24,665 bases of DNA, taken from positions 1 through 24,665 of the IMG/VR virus record IMGVR_UViG_3300042516_000441; one strand, written 5' to 3'. A program made the translations under genes and the position numbers. This DNA comes from a virus. Of the stretch, positions 5,957 through 13,478 are shown piece by piece (the first letter of the stretch is position 1; every line of letters begins with the position of its first letter). Under the pieces are notes generated by a model, which saw only the letters and a list, made by a program, of their open reading frames with translations, did no database searches and was not told the origin of the DNA.

Positions 5957-8377
5957 TCAAGTTGTTAGTGCAATGTTCTTTGCTGTGCCAGAACTATTAA
6001 AGAATGGAAGGGCTGTGCCGCTAACTAAAGAAATAGTATCTGAAGTGCCATCAGCCTTGTAAAAAGGAAATACAAGAGTTCCACCGCCACCACCTGATGA
6101 AGCAATTGTAATTCCACCAGAAGAATTCGTAATAGTTATGTTGCTTCCAGCAGTCAAAGTAGCCGCTGTATAACCAGTTCCGTTGCCAATTAACAACTGT
6201 CCATTGCTAGGAGTAGAGGTTATTCCTGTACCGCCATTAGCGATAGGTAAAGCAGTACCGCTATAAGAGATAGCCAAAGTACCAGAAGTGGTAATTGGAG
6301 AACCACTTATAGACAAGAATGAGGGAACAGAAGCCGCTACAGATGTAACTGTTCCTGACCCACTACTTGTAGCTGCAATAGTCTGGTTAGGCCAAGTTCC
6401 TGAAACTGTAATGTTTGAGCCTGCAACTAAACTTGGTGTATCTGTTCCTGTGCCACCATTAGCAACTGCAACAATGCCTGTGACATTAGAAGCAGTACCA
6501 GTAGTATTCTGATTAAGAGTAGGAATGTCAGCCGCTACGATTGCTCTAAATGTAGGCGCTCCAGAAGAACCATTAGGCGCTGCCAAGACATAGTTTGCAG
6601 TCTTAGAAGCATAAGGATTCTGAGTGTCGCCATAGCCAGAAGCAAGACTAATATCAGGAGTAGCGCCACCACTAGAAACAACGGGTGAACTTCCTGTTAC
6701 AGAAGTAACTGTTCCACTATTAGTTGCGGCAATAGAAATAGAACCATTGCCATTCGTAATAGAAATGCCAGTTCCCGCTGTCAAAGTGGCTTTTGTAAGC
6801 GTATTGCCACTTGTGTTGCCAATCAGCAACTGTCCATCTGTATAACTTGTTTGACCAGTACCACCATTGGCTACAGGCAAAGTGCCATTAACACCAGCAG
6901 TCAGAGAAACAGTATTCTTTTCCCACAGACTTGTTGTGCTGTTGTAAACAATGGTCTGTCCGTTAGAAGGAGACTGAGCCGCAACATTGTGCAACTCATC
7001 TAGTTCATAACCATTCTGAACCTTGACAAACAACTTTCCCTGAGTTGGGTGAGCATATTCAACTATCGCAACATAAACAATATGATCTGGTGCATAAGGC
7101 TTAGTAGTTGTGTAAGTTCCCGCAGTTGTAGGGCTTAGATACAACTGCTGACCATCTGTATAAGCAGATGTATCCATGCCAGTAACCAAACCAATGATGG
7201 TCACATAACCATTTGAGTTATTGGGTAAGTTAGCATTGATAACGCCTAAAGTTTGAGCAGATGTTGAGTCGCCACTAGCAATGGCTTTGCTTACTGTTGA
7301 TATTTGACCAGTTGCTCCAGTAATGTAGACAACAGTACCTTTAGTCAAGGTAGCGCCTGTCGTGTTTCTTACTGCAGCAATTACATTTGTAGTAGAAGCA
7401 GCGACCGCAACAGATAGGTCTGCTACACCAGAAGTCGTAGAAACAGTTACAGAGCCGTCTGTAGATGTAATGCTACCAATGGCATTAACATCGGTATAAG
7501 TGAGCGTTACAACCCCTGTTTGACCATTTACAGAGGTTACTAAATTAGTCTGGTCAATCTTTTGCCAGTTAGTACCATTAAAGATCAGCCAATCACCAAT
7601 TTGCCAATCAGTAATACCATCTAAATTTGTTGAGCCAGCAGTAGCGACAATATAGTAGTGACCATTTGTGCCGACACCAGAAGCAAGAGTTGGAGTATTG
7701 GTAGAAGCATTCCATGTGCCTTGATAACTCAAGCCACTAGCAATAGTTCCCCAAGAAAGATTTGTGCCATCGGTTGTTAGGAACTTTCCTGAGTTACCAG
7801 TTTGGCTAGGAATCAGATTGTTAATCTGAGTCTGCAAAGAAGCCAAAGTATCCAGAACATACTGAGATGTGCCACCGCCATTTGTGATGACTTTGATCTG
7901 GCTTGCCAACTCCATTGGCATGATTTCGCCAACATTGATCTCATTGCCGTTAGACAATATGATGACCAAGCCACCATCGAAATCTAGATAAGCATTGGTG
8001 ACAGAAACACCATCTACACCATCTCTACCATCTTTACCCGCAGGGCCTTGAGCGCCTTGCCGACCAGGTGCGCCATCTTTGCCTGGCTTTCCATCTCTAC
8101 CATCTCGTCCATCTGTACCATTGATACCATCACGACCATCTTGGATGGAAGCAACTCGTTTTTCAATGAGATTGCCTAGATCGTCATAACGACTACGGAT
8201 GTCAGATTCAATCTTTTTGAGAGCTTGGACAACTAAGTCGACATTCTCGCCAATCTTCTGCTTTTGAACAGCCCTAGCTTGTGCTACTGAGTTTTTAACA
8301 GAATCAAGAATCGCTTGCTGTTGCTCAGGAGTCATGCTCTTGAGGATTAGCTCCTTGACCAGACTTTCAGCGTCCAT
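5957..8377 (-). CDS. Collagen-like fibre protein with ANGGTG repeats
   Basis: This is an 806-residue protein in four parts. Residues 1-80 are helical and charged, probably a trimeric coiled coil or capsid/portal anchor. Residues 81-123 are about 14 uninterrupted collagen-type Gly-X-Y triplets (GRDGINGTDGRDGRDG...). Residues about 125-460 are beta-rich with GTNWQKIDQTNLV-type strands. The last third has three ANGGTG repeats (residues near 500, 637 and 711), each followed by GQLLIGN or SLVAG and a TAG.-.I.I strand; these repeats are typical of phage fibre shafts. The gene overlaps the portal stop by 11 bases. It is almost certainly a trimeric fibre. Its place between portal and scaffold leaves open a head fibre rather than a tail fibre. 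Confidence 0.85.
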   Translation of the reverse strand: MDAESLVKELILKSMTPEQQQAILDSVKNSVAQARAVQKQKIGENVDLVVQALKKIESDIRSRYDDLGNLIEKRVASIQDGRDGINGTDGRDGRDGKPGKDGAPGRQGAQGPAGKDGRDGVDGVSVTNAYLDFDGGLVIILSNGNEINVGEIMPMELASQIKVITNGGGTSQYVLDTLASLQTQINNLIPSQTGNSGKFLTTDGTNLSWGTIASGLSYQGTWNASTNTPTLASGVGTNGHYYIVATAGSTNLDGITDWQIGDWLIFNGTNWQKIDQTNLVTSVNGQTGVVTLTYTDVNAIGSITSTDGSVTVSTTSGVADLSVAVAASTTNVIAAVRNTTGATLTKGTVVYITGATGQISTVSKAIASGDSTSAQTLGVINANLPNNSNGYVTIIGLVTGMDTSAYTDGQQLYLSPTTAGTYTTTKPYAPDHIVYVAIVEYAHPTQGKLFVKVQNGYELDELHNVAAQSPSNGQTIVYNSTTSLWEKNTVSLTAGVNGTLPVANGGTGQTSYTDGQLLIGNTSGNTLTKATLTAGTGISITNGNGSISIAATNSGTVTSVTGSSPVVSSGGATPDISLASGYGDTQNPYASKTANYVLAAPNGSSGAPTFRAIVAADIPTLNQNTTGTASNVTGIVAVANGGTGTDTPSLVAGSNITVSGTWPNQTIAATSSGSGTVTSVAASVPSFLSISGSPITTSGTLAISYSGTALPIANGGTGITSTPSNGQLLIGNGTGYTAATLTAGSNITITNSSGGITIASSGGGGGTLVFPFYKADGTSDTISLVSGTALPFFNSSGTAKNIALTT

Positions 8378-10397
8378 TGCTCAACTCCTTGGTCAACTGA
8401 TCTAAGAAATCTTGTTCCATGCCTGAGATTTTATTCTGCTTATCAGCCATTTGCATCTCAACAATCTTAGATTTATTCTTAATATCAGCCTCCTTGAGCA
8501 TCAATTCAGCAATCTTCACTCGTTTGTCAAACTCATCTGACTCTTGACCAGTAGGCAAGTTCTTAGTTGCGCTACTAAGCACTTTAGCCTGTACTTCTTG
8601 TGGCATCAACTGAGCTTCAACAGACAACTTAGTCGCTTCTGCACGATTTTGCTCGGCTTGTGTTGCTTGGACAGCAATTTGAGCCTGTGCCAACTGCATA
8701 GCCAACTGTTGCTGAACTTGTTGCATCTGTTGTGCTTGTGGATCAGGTTGAGCCATCTGGTCAAGCATCTGAATCAACTCATGGCGGTTAGACAACGAGC
8801 TGTTTGCCATGATTCCTTTGAGAATAATAGGCAAAACTGGTGTATTTGGGCCAAGAGTCTGGAGCAAAGAGATGAACTGTTGTTGCTCATGCTCTCTAGC
8901 AATGATTCCAAGCGCTGCAGTCGGGATAAACTTCAAGTCAACAGTAGGATAACGCTCAGGGTCAAACTGCATATAGCGATAAGCAGCCTTATTGATAAAC
9001 GGAATCATAAAGTCTTCTTGGAAGTTCACCAAGGTACGCTTGTACTTCTTGATAATCGAGGCAACAGCCATCGAAATACCACCTTGACCAGCATCCCTAG
9101 AGACATTTGACACCATTCCGTTGCTATCAAGCGTACCCGTAGACTGCAAGAGCATTCTTTCAAACTCTTTGGCAGTATTCATGTTGTTTGGATCAGTATT
9201 TCCAAACTTGAACGGGAACAAAATCTCGTTAGGATTGCCGTTTGTCAGGATATTCTTGCCTGGCTTTACCTCAAACTTCATGCCACGGGGTAAACGAGTC
9301 GCATCCATCGCAATCATTGGGCTTGTAGTCAATGCCAAAGAGTCCAAATGTGAACGAATCTGAGCGTCTACAGCCTTTTGAGAGTTATAAGCCTTCTCAA
9401 CAGTACCACGACCAAGCAAACGATTAGGAACTGTATCGTCCTGATAAGCCAGAATTGGACGATCCTTCATCATGTAAGGATTCTTTTCTGCCTTGAGAAG
9501 AACACCATCGTTCGCAATCACGACAATAGCCTCTACCAAGTCAGAATACTCGTCCTGAACAGAGTCTTCAGGGAACAAATCCTCAACTTCTGCTTCATTC
9601 TCTAGCTGCTCAAGATACTCTCTAGGAACTAAACCATAGTAGGTCAGCAACTTAACCTTGTCATCTTCGTACTGAGTAATCTCTTGAGTAGGCTCAAGGT
9701 CAGTATCCATCGAATCAGTACCGATCTCTACCTTGCGATAGATGCCATCTTCTTGACCCTTAACGACTTTATGGATAGAGACATACTTCTCAATCGCCAC
9801 ACCCATACAGTCTTCAATAGAAGTGCCATTAGGGTCAAACAAGAAGTTCTTAGGATTAACAGGAACAATCTTGACAGCAATTCGATCTTTTTCTAGTACG
9901 CCAATAGCGGCTTGACCAGGTTGACCAGGGATTGCTTGGGTAGACGGAACAAAGATTTTCTCGGTCTTGACAACAATCTCACCGATGCCAGTACCATAGA
10001 TTTCTGCCATCAACTCAATCTGGTCAATAGACTTACGAATCTTGTCTACTTTAAAGTCTTCCATCAGTTGAGCCTTAATCATGGCTACATCTAATGGGTT
10101 GTTGTTGACATCACGGATATCGTCTTGAATGTCAAAGAACTCACCTTGACCAAAGATAGCTTCCATGATCTCGGCATGGCGAGTCTCAACGGCTTGAGTA
10201 GTGCCAGGCGTTACGATGCGTGAACGCTCTGATTCTCGGGTCTTATCTTGGGAATCCCACTCACCACGAAAGATACGCTCGTATTCCAACCATGCAGTTA
10301 AATAGTTAGTATCACGATAGTCTCTCCAGCGATCACAATGGTTAACTACAAAGCTAACTAACTCTTTATCGCTGTCTGTTGGTTCTTGGAATTCCAT
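8367..10397 (-). CDS. Portal (head-tail connector) protein
   Basis: This 676-residue protein forms the ring through which DNA enters the head. The length and layout match large podovirus portals (P22-like class). The N-terminus has WLEYERIFRGEWD and RSRIVTPGTTQAVETRHAEI. The core contains YGTGIGEIVVK and the portal-typical NPKNFLFDPNGTSIEDC. The clip/stem region includes LGRGTVEKAYNSQKAVDAQI. The C-terminal 130 residues are a Gln/Ala-rich helical barrel (QQMQQVQQQLAMQLAQAQ). The start overlaps the TerL stop in a TAATG junction, and the stop overlaps the fibre gene. The barrel-like C-terminus suggests a long tunnel inside the capsid. Confidence 0.9.
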   Translation of the reverse strand: MEFQEPTDSDKELVSFVVNHCDRWRDYRDTNYLTAWLEYERIFRGEWDSQDKTRESERSRIVTPGTTQAVETRHAEIMEAIFGQGEFFDIQDDIRDVNNNPLDVAMIKAQLMEDFKVDKIRKSIDQIELMAEIYGTGIGEIVVKTEKIFVPSTQAIPGQPGQAAIGVLEKDRIAVKIVPVNPKNFLFDPNGTSIEDCMGVAIEKYVSIHKVVKGQEDGIYRKVEIGTDSMDTDLEPTQEITQYEDDKVKLLTYYGLVPREYLEQLENEAEVEDLFPEDSVQDEYSDLVEAIVVIANDGVLLKAEKNPYMMKDRPILAYQDDTVPNRLLGRGTVEKAYNSQKAVDAQIRSHLDSLALTTSPMIAMDATRLPRGMKFEVKPGKNILTNGNPNEILFPFKFGNTDPNNMNTAKEFERMLLQSTGTLDSNGMVSNVSRDAGQGGISMAVASIIKKYKRTLVNFQEDFMIPFINKAAYRYMQFDPERYPTVDLKFIPTAALGIIAREHEQQQFISLLQTLGPNTPVLPIILKGIMANSSLSNRHELIQMLDQMAQPDPQAQQMQQVQQQLAMQLAQAQIAVQATQAEQNRAEATKLSVEAQLMPQEVQAKVLSSATKNLPTGQESDEFDKRVKIAELMLKEADIKNKSKIVEMQMADKQNKISGMEQDFLDQLTKELSNGR

Positions 10398-11656
10398 TAC
10401 ACCCCCGAAATTATGTCAATCGGCTCCCACTCATCATCATCTTCTTGTTCAAAGTAAGATGTAACGGCAAGCTGATCCATGTATGATAATGCATCTGGTA
10501 GGTCATCATGGACGCCAGTTGCAGGAAACATCAGAAGTTGGTCAATGAAGTCATCCCAATTCTCTTCGGAATTAAGTATGATTCTGCCATGTTCGAACCT
10601 TCCTTGCAATGCCCAAATCACTCTATCTGTCTTTTTTCTGTTTCCGTGGGTCAAATCAACGATATGAGCATAAACATTGTTCTTTCTCATAAGGTCTGAC
10701 AAATAGGGCAAAACAGCGTTTTTAAGCGCCCCCCTCTCAATTCCCACAGAAGTTGGTCTGTAATCCCGAATAGCCATCAGAATCTTAGAGGCTGTCTCCC
10801 GAATATCCCATCTTCCGTGGATGATCTCTTTGACAAACCACTTCCCATCCTCAGTCGCCTTAACCACGCAAATAGCCGACTCATCCAGTCTTTTCTTAGC
10901 ATTTCCCGCTTGTTTGGCAACCTCTTCAAAGCCCGCAAGGTCAATCGAGATGAAATAGCTACCATGCTCAGGCTCTACTCCATACTTGATCCAATCCTCT
11001 TTAAAAATGTCTGAACCCGCATTGGAGAAGCTAGCCATGTATTCTTGCTTGAAAGCAAAGGTACTCAGGGTCTTCTTAGCACTTTCAATCTCTGTAGGGT
11101 CAATCAAAGGGTTATCTTGGGTTGTAAAGTGCCAACTTTTCCAGTCGGAATCCCCACCATTTTCCCCTAGTTTAAAAGTGTCATAGAACCAGTTTCTACC
11201 CTTTGGAGTACCAATAAACAAGGCTCTACCCTTCTTGTCAGACAAAGAAGCCCGAATAACTTGTTCCCAAGCCTCAGGCTTAATGTCAGCAACCTCGTCC
11301 AGTACAGCATAGGTCAAAGACACACCCCGCAAGGTATCGGGTCTGTCAGCACCACGGACATAGATTCTTGCCCCATTTATCAGGGTAATATCCAAGTTAT
11401 TTACATGGCTATTCGTGATGATGTCTCTACCAAGGTCTAACAATAAGTCCCAGATAATTTGCCTAGACTGCCCCATAGTAGGCGAGACATAAAGCACAGC
11501 AGAGCCTTGAGGACACTTTAAACCCTCAATCAAGAGCGTTACAGCAGCCATACGAGACTTACCACACCTACGCCCAGCAGCCACAACCTTGAACCGAGTC
11601 GTATCCTTAAATACCTCTTGTTGCCAAGGAAGCAAGCTAAAGTTCAAATCAGCCAT
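10397..11656 (-). CDS. terL: Terminase large subunit
   Basis: This 419-residue packaging motor has both enzymatic domains. ATPase: Walker A AAGRRCGKS (residues 27-35), Walker B YAVLDE (116-121), coupling motif FIGTP (147-151). RNase H-like nuclease: metal ligands at D239 (ISIDLAG), E307 (VGIERG) and the HDDLPDAL cluster (384-388). The order and spacing match the Terminase_6 ATPase plus C-terminal nuclease families. It packages DNA into the procapsid through the portal, whose gene overlaps its stop codon, and it cuts the concatemer. The start at 11656 overlaps the end of the TerS-like gene by 8 bases. It is short for a TerL but complete. Confidence 0.95.
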   Translation of the reverse strand: MADLNFSLLPWQQEVFKDTTRFKVVAAGRRCGKSRMAAVTLLIEGLKCPQGSAVLYVSPTMGQSRQIIWDLLLDLGRDIITNSHVNNLDITLINGARIYVRGADRPDTLRGVSLTYAVLDEVADIKPEAWEQVIRASLSDKKGRALFIGTPKGRNWFYDTFKLGENGGDSDWKSWHFTTQDNPLIDPTEIESAKKTLSTFAFKQEYMASFSNAGSDIFKEDWIKYGVEPEHGSYFISIDLAGFEEVAKQAGNAKKRLDESAICVVKATEDGKWFVKEIIHGRWDIRETASKILMAIRDYRPTSVGIERGALKNAVLPYLSDLMRKNNVYAHIVDLTHGNRKKTDRVIWALQGRFEHGRIILNSEENWDDFIDQLLMFPATGVHDDLPDALSYMDQLAVTSYFEQEDDDEWEPIDIISGV

Positions 11657-12020
11657 ATTTAGCCTCTACATCTTCTGGTTGGACAGAATCAATAATAGTC
11701 GGTTCTTGTCCCAATCCAGTAATGTTAATCGTCACAGCACTCCTTTGGCTCTTATCCTTCTCAAACATGCTAATAGGCAAGGTTCGGTCTAAACACATCT
11801 TTAAAGCCACCAATTGATGTGGATGCTCGTCATTCAATGCTATCTCTATCACCTTCTGAGCAACATCCTTACCTCCAGAACGAATCATCAACTCCTTCAA
11901 CTCCTTGAGCCTCTGGTGGTCTGTCTTAGGCAATACAGCAGGCGGGTTATCAGCAAACCTCTGTATCGTCATCTTGACGCTTCCTTTTGGTCTTCCTCGT
12001 CCACGCTTTAGTGTTTCCAT
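11649..12020 (-). CDS. terS: Putative terminase small subunit
   Basis: This 123-residue protein begins METLKRGRGRPKGSVKM, an AT-hook-like DNA-binding arm, followed by helices (HQRLKELKELMIRSGGKDVAQ, EHPHQLVALKMCLDRTL) and an acidic tail. Small helical DNA-binding proteins directly upstream of TerL are normally terminase small subunits, which recognise the packaging site. The start is set at ATG 12020 because AAGGAAAT lies just upstream. The frame stays open to 12125, but that extension would encode a Gly/Leu low-complexity peptide and has no SD. The assignment rests on position and composition rather than on a diagnostic motif. Confidence 0.75.
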   Translation of the reverse strand: METLKRGRGRPKGSVKMTIQRFADNPPAVLPKTDHQRLKELKELMIRSGGKDVAQKVIEIALNDEHPHQLVALKMCLDRTLPISMFEKDKSQRSAVTINITGLGQEPTIIDSVQPEDVEAKYG

Positions 12021-12063
12021 TTGATTTCCTTTTTTTTGAGGGTGGGGTGTACCACAAATATCT

Positions 12064-12127
12064 ACCAACCCAACCAACCCACTCCCCCCCATCAATCCAA
12101 CCAACCTACCAATTCCACCAACCAATC
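12064..12127 (-). repeat. G-rich GGTTGG repeat tract upstream of terS
   Basis: On the minus strand this stretch holds about a dozen G-tracts of two or more, mostly as GGTTGG or GGTTGGG units plus one run of seven G. They are separated by 1-6 base loops. Such two- and three-G tracts can form G-quadruplexes. It lies 44-107 bases upstream of the terS start, where a pac/cos or transcription control site might be expected. No function is shown by the sequence alone. Confidence 0.6.
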
Positions 12128-12139
12128 GGTCTAGATGCG

Positions 12140-12152
12140 AATGATTCTCATT
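12140..12152. promoter_or_regulatory. Fur-box-like palindrome
   Basis: The 13-bp inverted repeat AATGA-TTC-TCATT matches the ten conserved core positions of the Fur box (AATGA N3 TCATT); the outer GAT/ATC flanks are not conserved. It lies about 120 bp upstream of the terS start in the leftward direction. It could bind Fur or another dimeric regulator, or be chance. Confidence 0.3.
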
Positions 12153-12215
12153 TAGATTTAGATAAGAGAGTGAAGCACCTTTTCTAGGGTACTTGTCTTT
12201 TTATCTAGCATTCTG

Positions 12216-12259
12216 TTTACCCTATCTTTCCCTTTACTATCCCTTACGCTATTCCCTAA
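12216..12259 (-). repeat. Clustered AGGG motifs in control region
   Basis: Read on the minus strand, four AGGG motifs occur within about 40 bases (ATTAGGGAATAG, TAAGGGATAG, AAAGGGAAAG, ATAGGGTAAAC). The first and last echo the halves of the 19-bp motif found at 12540. Together with the G-rich tract and the Fur-like palindrome they fill the non-coding stretch 12021-12263. I see no clear sigma70 promoter for the terS operon in it. Confidence 0.4.
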
Positions 12260-12263
12260 TGAT

Positions 12264-12485
12264 TCACTCATTAAGGGCTGTCTCTTTATCCGCGATCTCT
12301 ATATTTAAAATACTCAATGACATACCAGGTCTGTACCCTTGGTTATGGGCATAACTGTATAGGTCTATCATGTTCTCGAAGCCACGGCATAGATTGCCTT
12401 TACCAGCAGCAAGTAAGGCTATTCTTTGAGGGTCTGACAATGTTCTTTGGAAATATCGGGTATCTGGTTTTGATGGTCTGCCCAT
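12264..12485 (-). CDS. Small possible DNA-binding regulator
   Basis: This is a 73-residue protein starting MGRPSKPDTRYFQRTLSDPQ, followed by a helical LAAGKGNLCRGFENMIDLYSYA segment. The basic GRPSK N-terminus, a short strand, and two helices resemble ribbon-helix-helix type small regulators, but the match is weak. ATG 12485 is chosen over the upstream TTG 12503 because GGAAGG lies 8 bases before it. It is the leftward half of a divergent pair: the rightward genes start at 12678, and the shared 190-bp gap holds the 19-bp motif at 12540. It could therefore regulate this region. Confidence 0.6.
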   Translation of the reverse strand: MGRPSKPDTRYFQRTLSDPQRIALLAAGKGNLCRGFENMIDLYSYAHNQGYRPGMSLSILNIEIADKETALNE

Positions 12486-12539
12486 TGTCTGAACCTTCCA
12501 CAAAAAATTGATTTATTTAATTATTGCACACTTTAATTC

Positions 12540-12558
12540 TAAGGGTAAACCCTATTAG
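12540..12558 (+). promoter_or_regulatory. 19-bp motif, copy A (promoter/operator)
   Basis: The sequence is TAAGGGTAAACCCTATTAG. It matches copy B (17286-17304, minus) at 16 of 19 positions and shares 13 invariant bases with all copies. It contains the 11-bp palindrome CCCTATTAGGG (12550-12560). The 3' end TATTAG could serve as a -10 box for the rightward gene at 12678; no good -35 is present at 17 bp, so an operator or a factor-dependent promoter is likely. Confidence 0.6.
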
Positions 12559-12661
12559 GGATTTGGAGGGGTCAATAGAATCAACAACTTACAAGAACTG
12601 GCACGATTCTTTCGCGCTATATATGTGAGAGGGTAGAAAAAATGCTCTCTCTTTTATCAAC

Positions 12662-12681
12662 TTCAATAGGTGTCAACATGA
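12662..12681 (+). repeat. Duplicated translation leader, copy 1
   Basis: The bases TTCAATAGGTGTCAACATGA, covering the SD and start codon, recur with one change at 13013-13032 before the next main gene. A related leader (CAATAGGAGTCAAGATG) precedes 20708. This suggests cassette duplication or strong selection on the initiation region. Confidence 0.7.
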
Positions 12682-12905
12682 AAAGCAATCGTTCAGAATA
12701 CTTAAATTTTTTCAAAAACTGGCTCAATTATCAATTCCCACGCAATGCCGATATTGTCCGCAATGTTTTAATCATGCAAGAGGTTCGCAAAATCGTTGAG
12801 GACGATCAAGAGGCCGCTTATTGGGGTGATCGTGATTGTTGGACAATGCACGACATGGCGAACAAAAAAATTCAATCACGCGCCATTGAGGGGATCACAG
12901 CATGA
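12678..12905 (+). CDS. Small hypothetical phage protein
   Basis: This is a 75-residue protein beginning MKSNRSEYLNFFKNWLNYQF and continuing with a charged helix (IVRNVLIMQEVRKIVEDDQE) and a polar C-terminus (RDCWTMHDMANKKIQSR). No family is recognised. ATG 12678 is preferred over 12642 because AATAGGTG lies 6 bases upstream; nearly the same leader precedes the gene at 13029. Its last bases overlap the next tiny gene in an ATGA junction (12902-12905). It is first in the short rightward operon that ends at the 13415 terminator, an arrangement typical of early or host-takeover genes. Confidence 0.7.
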   Translation: MKSNRSEYLNFFKNWLNYQFPRNADIVRNVLIMQEVRKIVEDDQEAAYWGDRDCWTMHDMANKKIQSRAIEGITA

Positions 12906-12997
12906 AAAATACTCTCTTAGACTATATGACAGCCATCGGGTTAGGGCTTTGCCTTTGTATCGGGTTGTTAGCTTACTTCGACATTCTCACAAAGTAA
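12902..12997 (+). CDS. Tiny single-helix membrane peptide
   Basis: This is a 31-residue frame starting with ATG overlapping the TGA of the preceding gene (ATGA). After MKNTLLDYMT there is one hydrophobic segment (AIGLGLCLCIGLLAYF), then DILTK and the stop. The length and the sharp hydrophobic block suggest a one-pass membrane peptide, translated by coupling. It has no SD of its own. The function is unknown; a lysis or host-membrane effector is possible. The same stop-overlap layout recurs at 13358. Confidence 0.6.
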   Translation: MKNTLLDYMTAIGLGLCLCIGLLAYFDILTK

Positions 12998-13012
12998 CTC
13001 TTTTTAATTAAA

Positions 13013-13032
13013 TTCAATAGGTGTAAACATGA
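13013..13032 (+). repeat. Duplicated translation leader, copy 2
   Basis: Nineteen of 20 bases are identical to 12662-12681 (A instead of C in the spacer). It supplies AGGTG as SD for the gene at 13029. Confidence 0.7.
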
Positions 13033-13358
13033 CAATCGAAACTGAAACACGCTTGCAAGACCATGTGCAACAAATAGCCGAAACAATCACTAAAGGCTTT
13101 GGTGACGAGCTTAACTACGATGGCGAAGAGATGTCAGCGTTTGACTATCTCCAAGATGCTTTAGACATTGAATACATCGTTAACAAAGACAAAGAATATT
13201 TAGGCGCTAGGGTTTTAGTGGCTTTTGGCGGCCCTAATATCTGGGTCAATACTCGGACTAAAGTTGTTGAGGGCTATTGGTGGGGCGAATATGCTAAAGC
13301 CTCGTTTGACGATGGCATTGGCCTTGATGATGCTTTAGAAACTCTTTGGGGTTGCTAA
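13029..13358 (+). CDS. Conserved acidic protein of unknown function
   Basis: This is a 109-residue acidic protein. The N-terminal helix (TRLQDHVQQIAETITKGFGD) is followed by DYLQDALDIEYIV, then the conserved-looking beta section FGGPNIWVNTRTKVVEGYWW and an acidic C-terminus (DDGIGLDDALETLWGC). From memory FGGPNIWV-type proteins are widespread in plasmids, phages and proteobacterial genomes with no assigned activity. The fold and acidity would fit an inhibitor or DNA-mimic role, but that is speculation. The SD AGGTG lies 6-7 bases upstream, in the leader duplicated from 12662. A tiny frame overlaps its stop (TAATG). Confidence 0.75.
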   Translation: MTIETETRLQDHVQQIAETITKGFGDELNYDGEEMSAFDYLQDALDIEYIVNKDKEYLGARVLVAFGGPNIWVNTRTKVVEGYWWGEYAKASFDDGIGLDDALETLWGC

Positions 13359-13408
13359 TGATCTATGCCTGCATTGCCCTAGTCTTTCGAATACTAACAA
13401 AACGCTAA
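13358..13408 (+). CDS. Possible 16-residue peptide after stop
   Basis: ATG 13358 overlaps the TAA of the preceding gene (TAATG). It encodes 16 residues, with a hydrophobic core IYACIALVFRIL and the end ILTKR, echoing the DILTK end of the peptide at 12902. It then runs into the terminator. It is short enough to be chance; the parallel with the neighbouring cassette is the only support. Confidence 0.3.
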   Translation: MIYACIALVFRILTKR

Positions 13409-13414
13409 CCTACT

Positions 13415-13438
13415 AACCCGCCATTGAGCGGGTTTTTT
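13415..13438 (+). terminator. Intrinsic terminator of the short rightward operon
   Basis: A perfect 7-bp stem AACCCGC (13415-13421) and GCGGGTT (13428-13434), with a 6-base loop CATTGA, merges into a run of six T (13433-13438). It closes the operon 12678-13408 before the leftward cluster ending at 13479. Confidence 0.92.
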
Positions 13439-13478
13439 CTTTCCTGCTGTCCAACATTGTCTAACCCTAAAAAATGGC

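Noticed and set aside
3446-8377. Diversity-generating retroelement acting on the fibre genes
   Set aside because: No reverse transcriptase gene and no template/variable repeat pair with adenine-biased changes was seen in the window.
8544-9110. 188-codon plus-strand frame opposite the portal gene
   Set aside because: Leu/Cys/His/Gln-rich composition typical of an antisense shadow; no SD and no motif.
12021-12125. N-terminal extension of the TerS-like protein up to 12125
   Set aside because: It would encode a Gly/Leu/Val low-complexity peptide from the G-rich tract. A good SD sits directly before ATG 12020.
12599-12618. Sigma54-like TGGCACG...TTTCGC element
   Set aside because: The distance between the GG and GC elements is 2 bases too long for a -24/-12 promoter, and no activator gene was seen.
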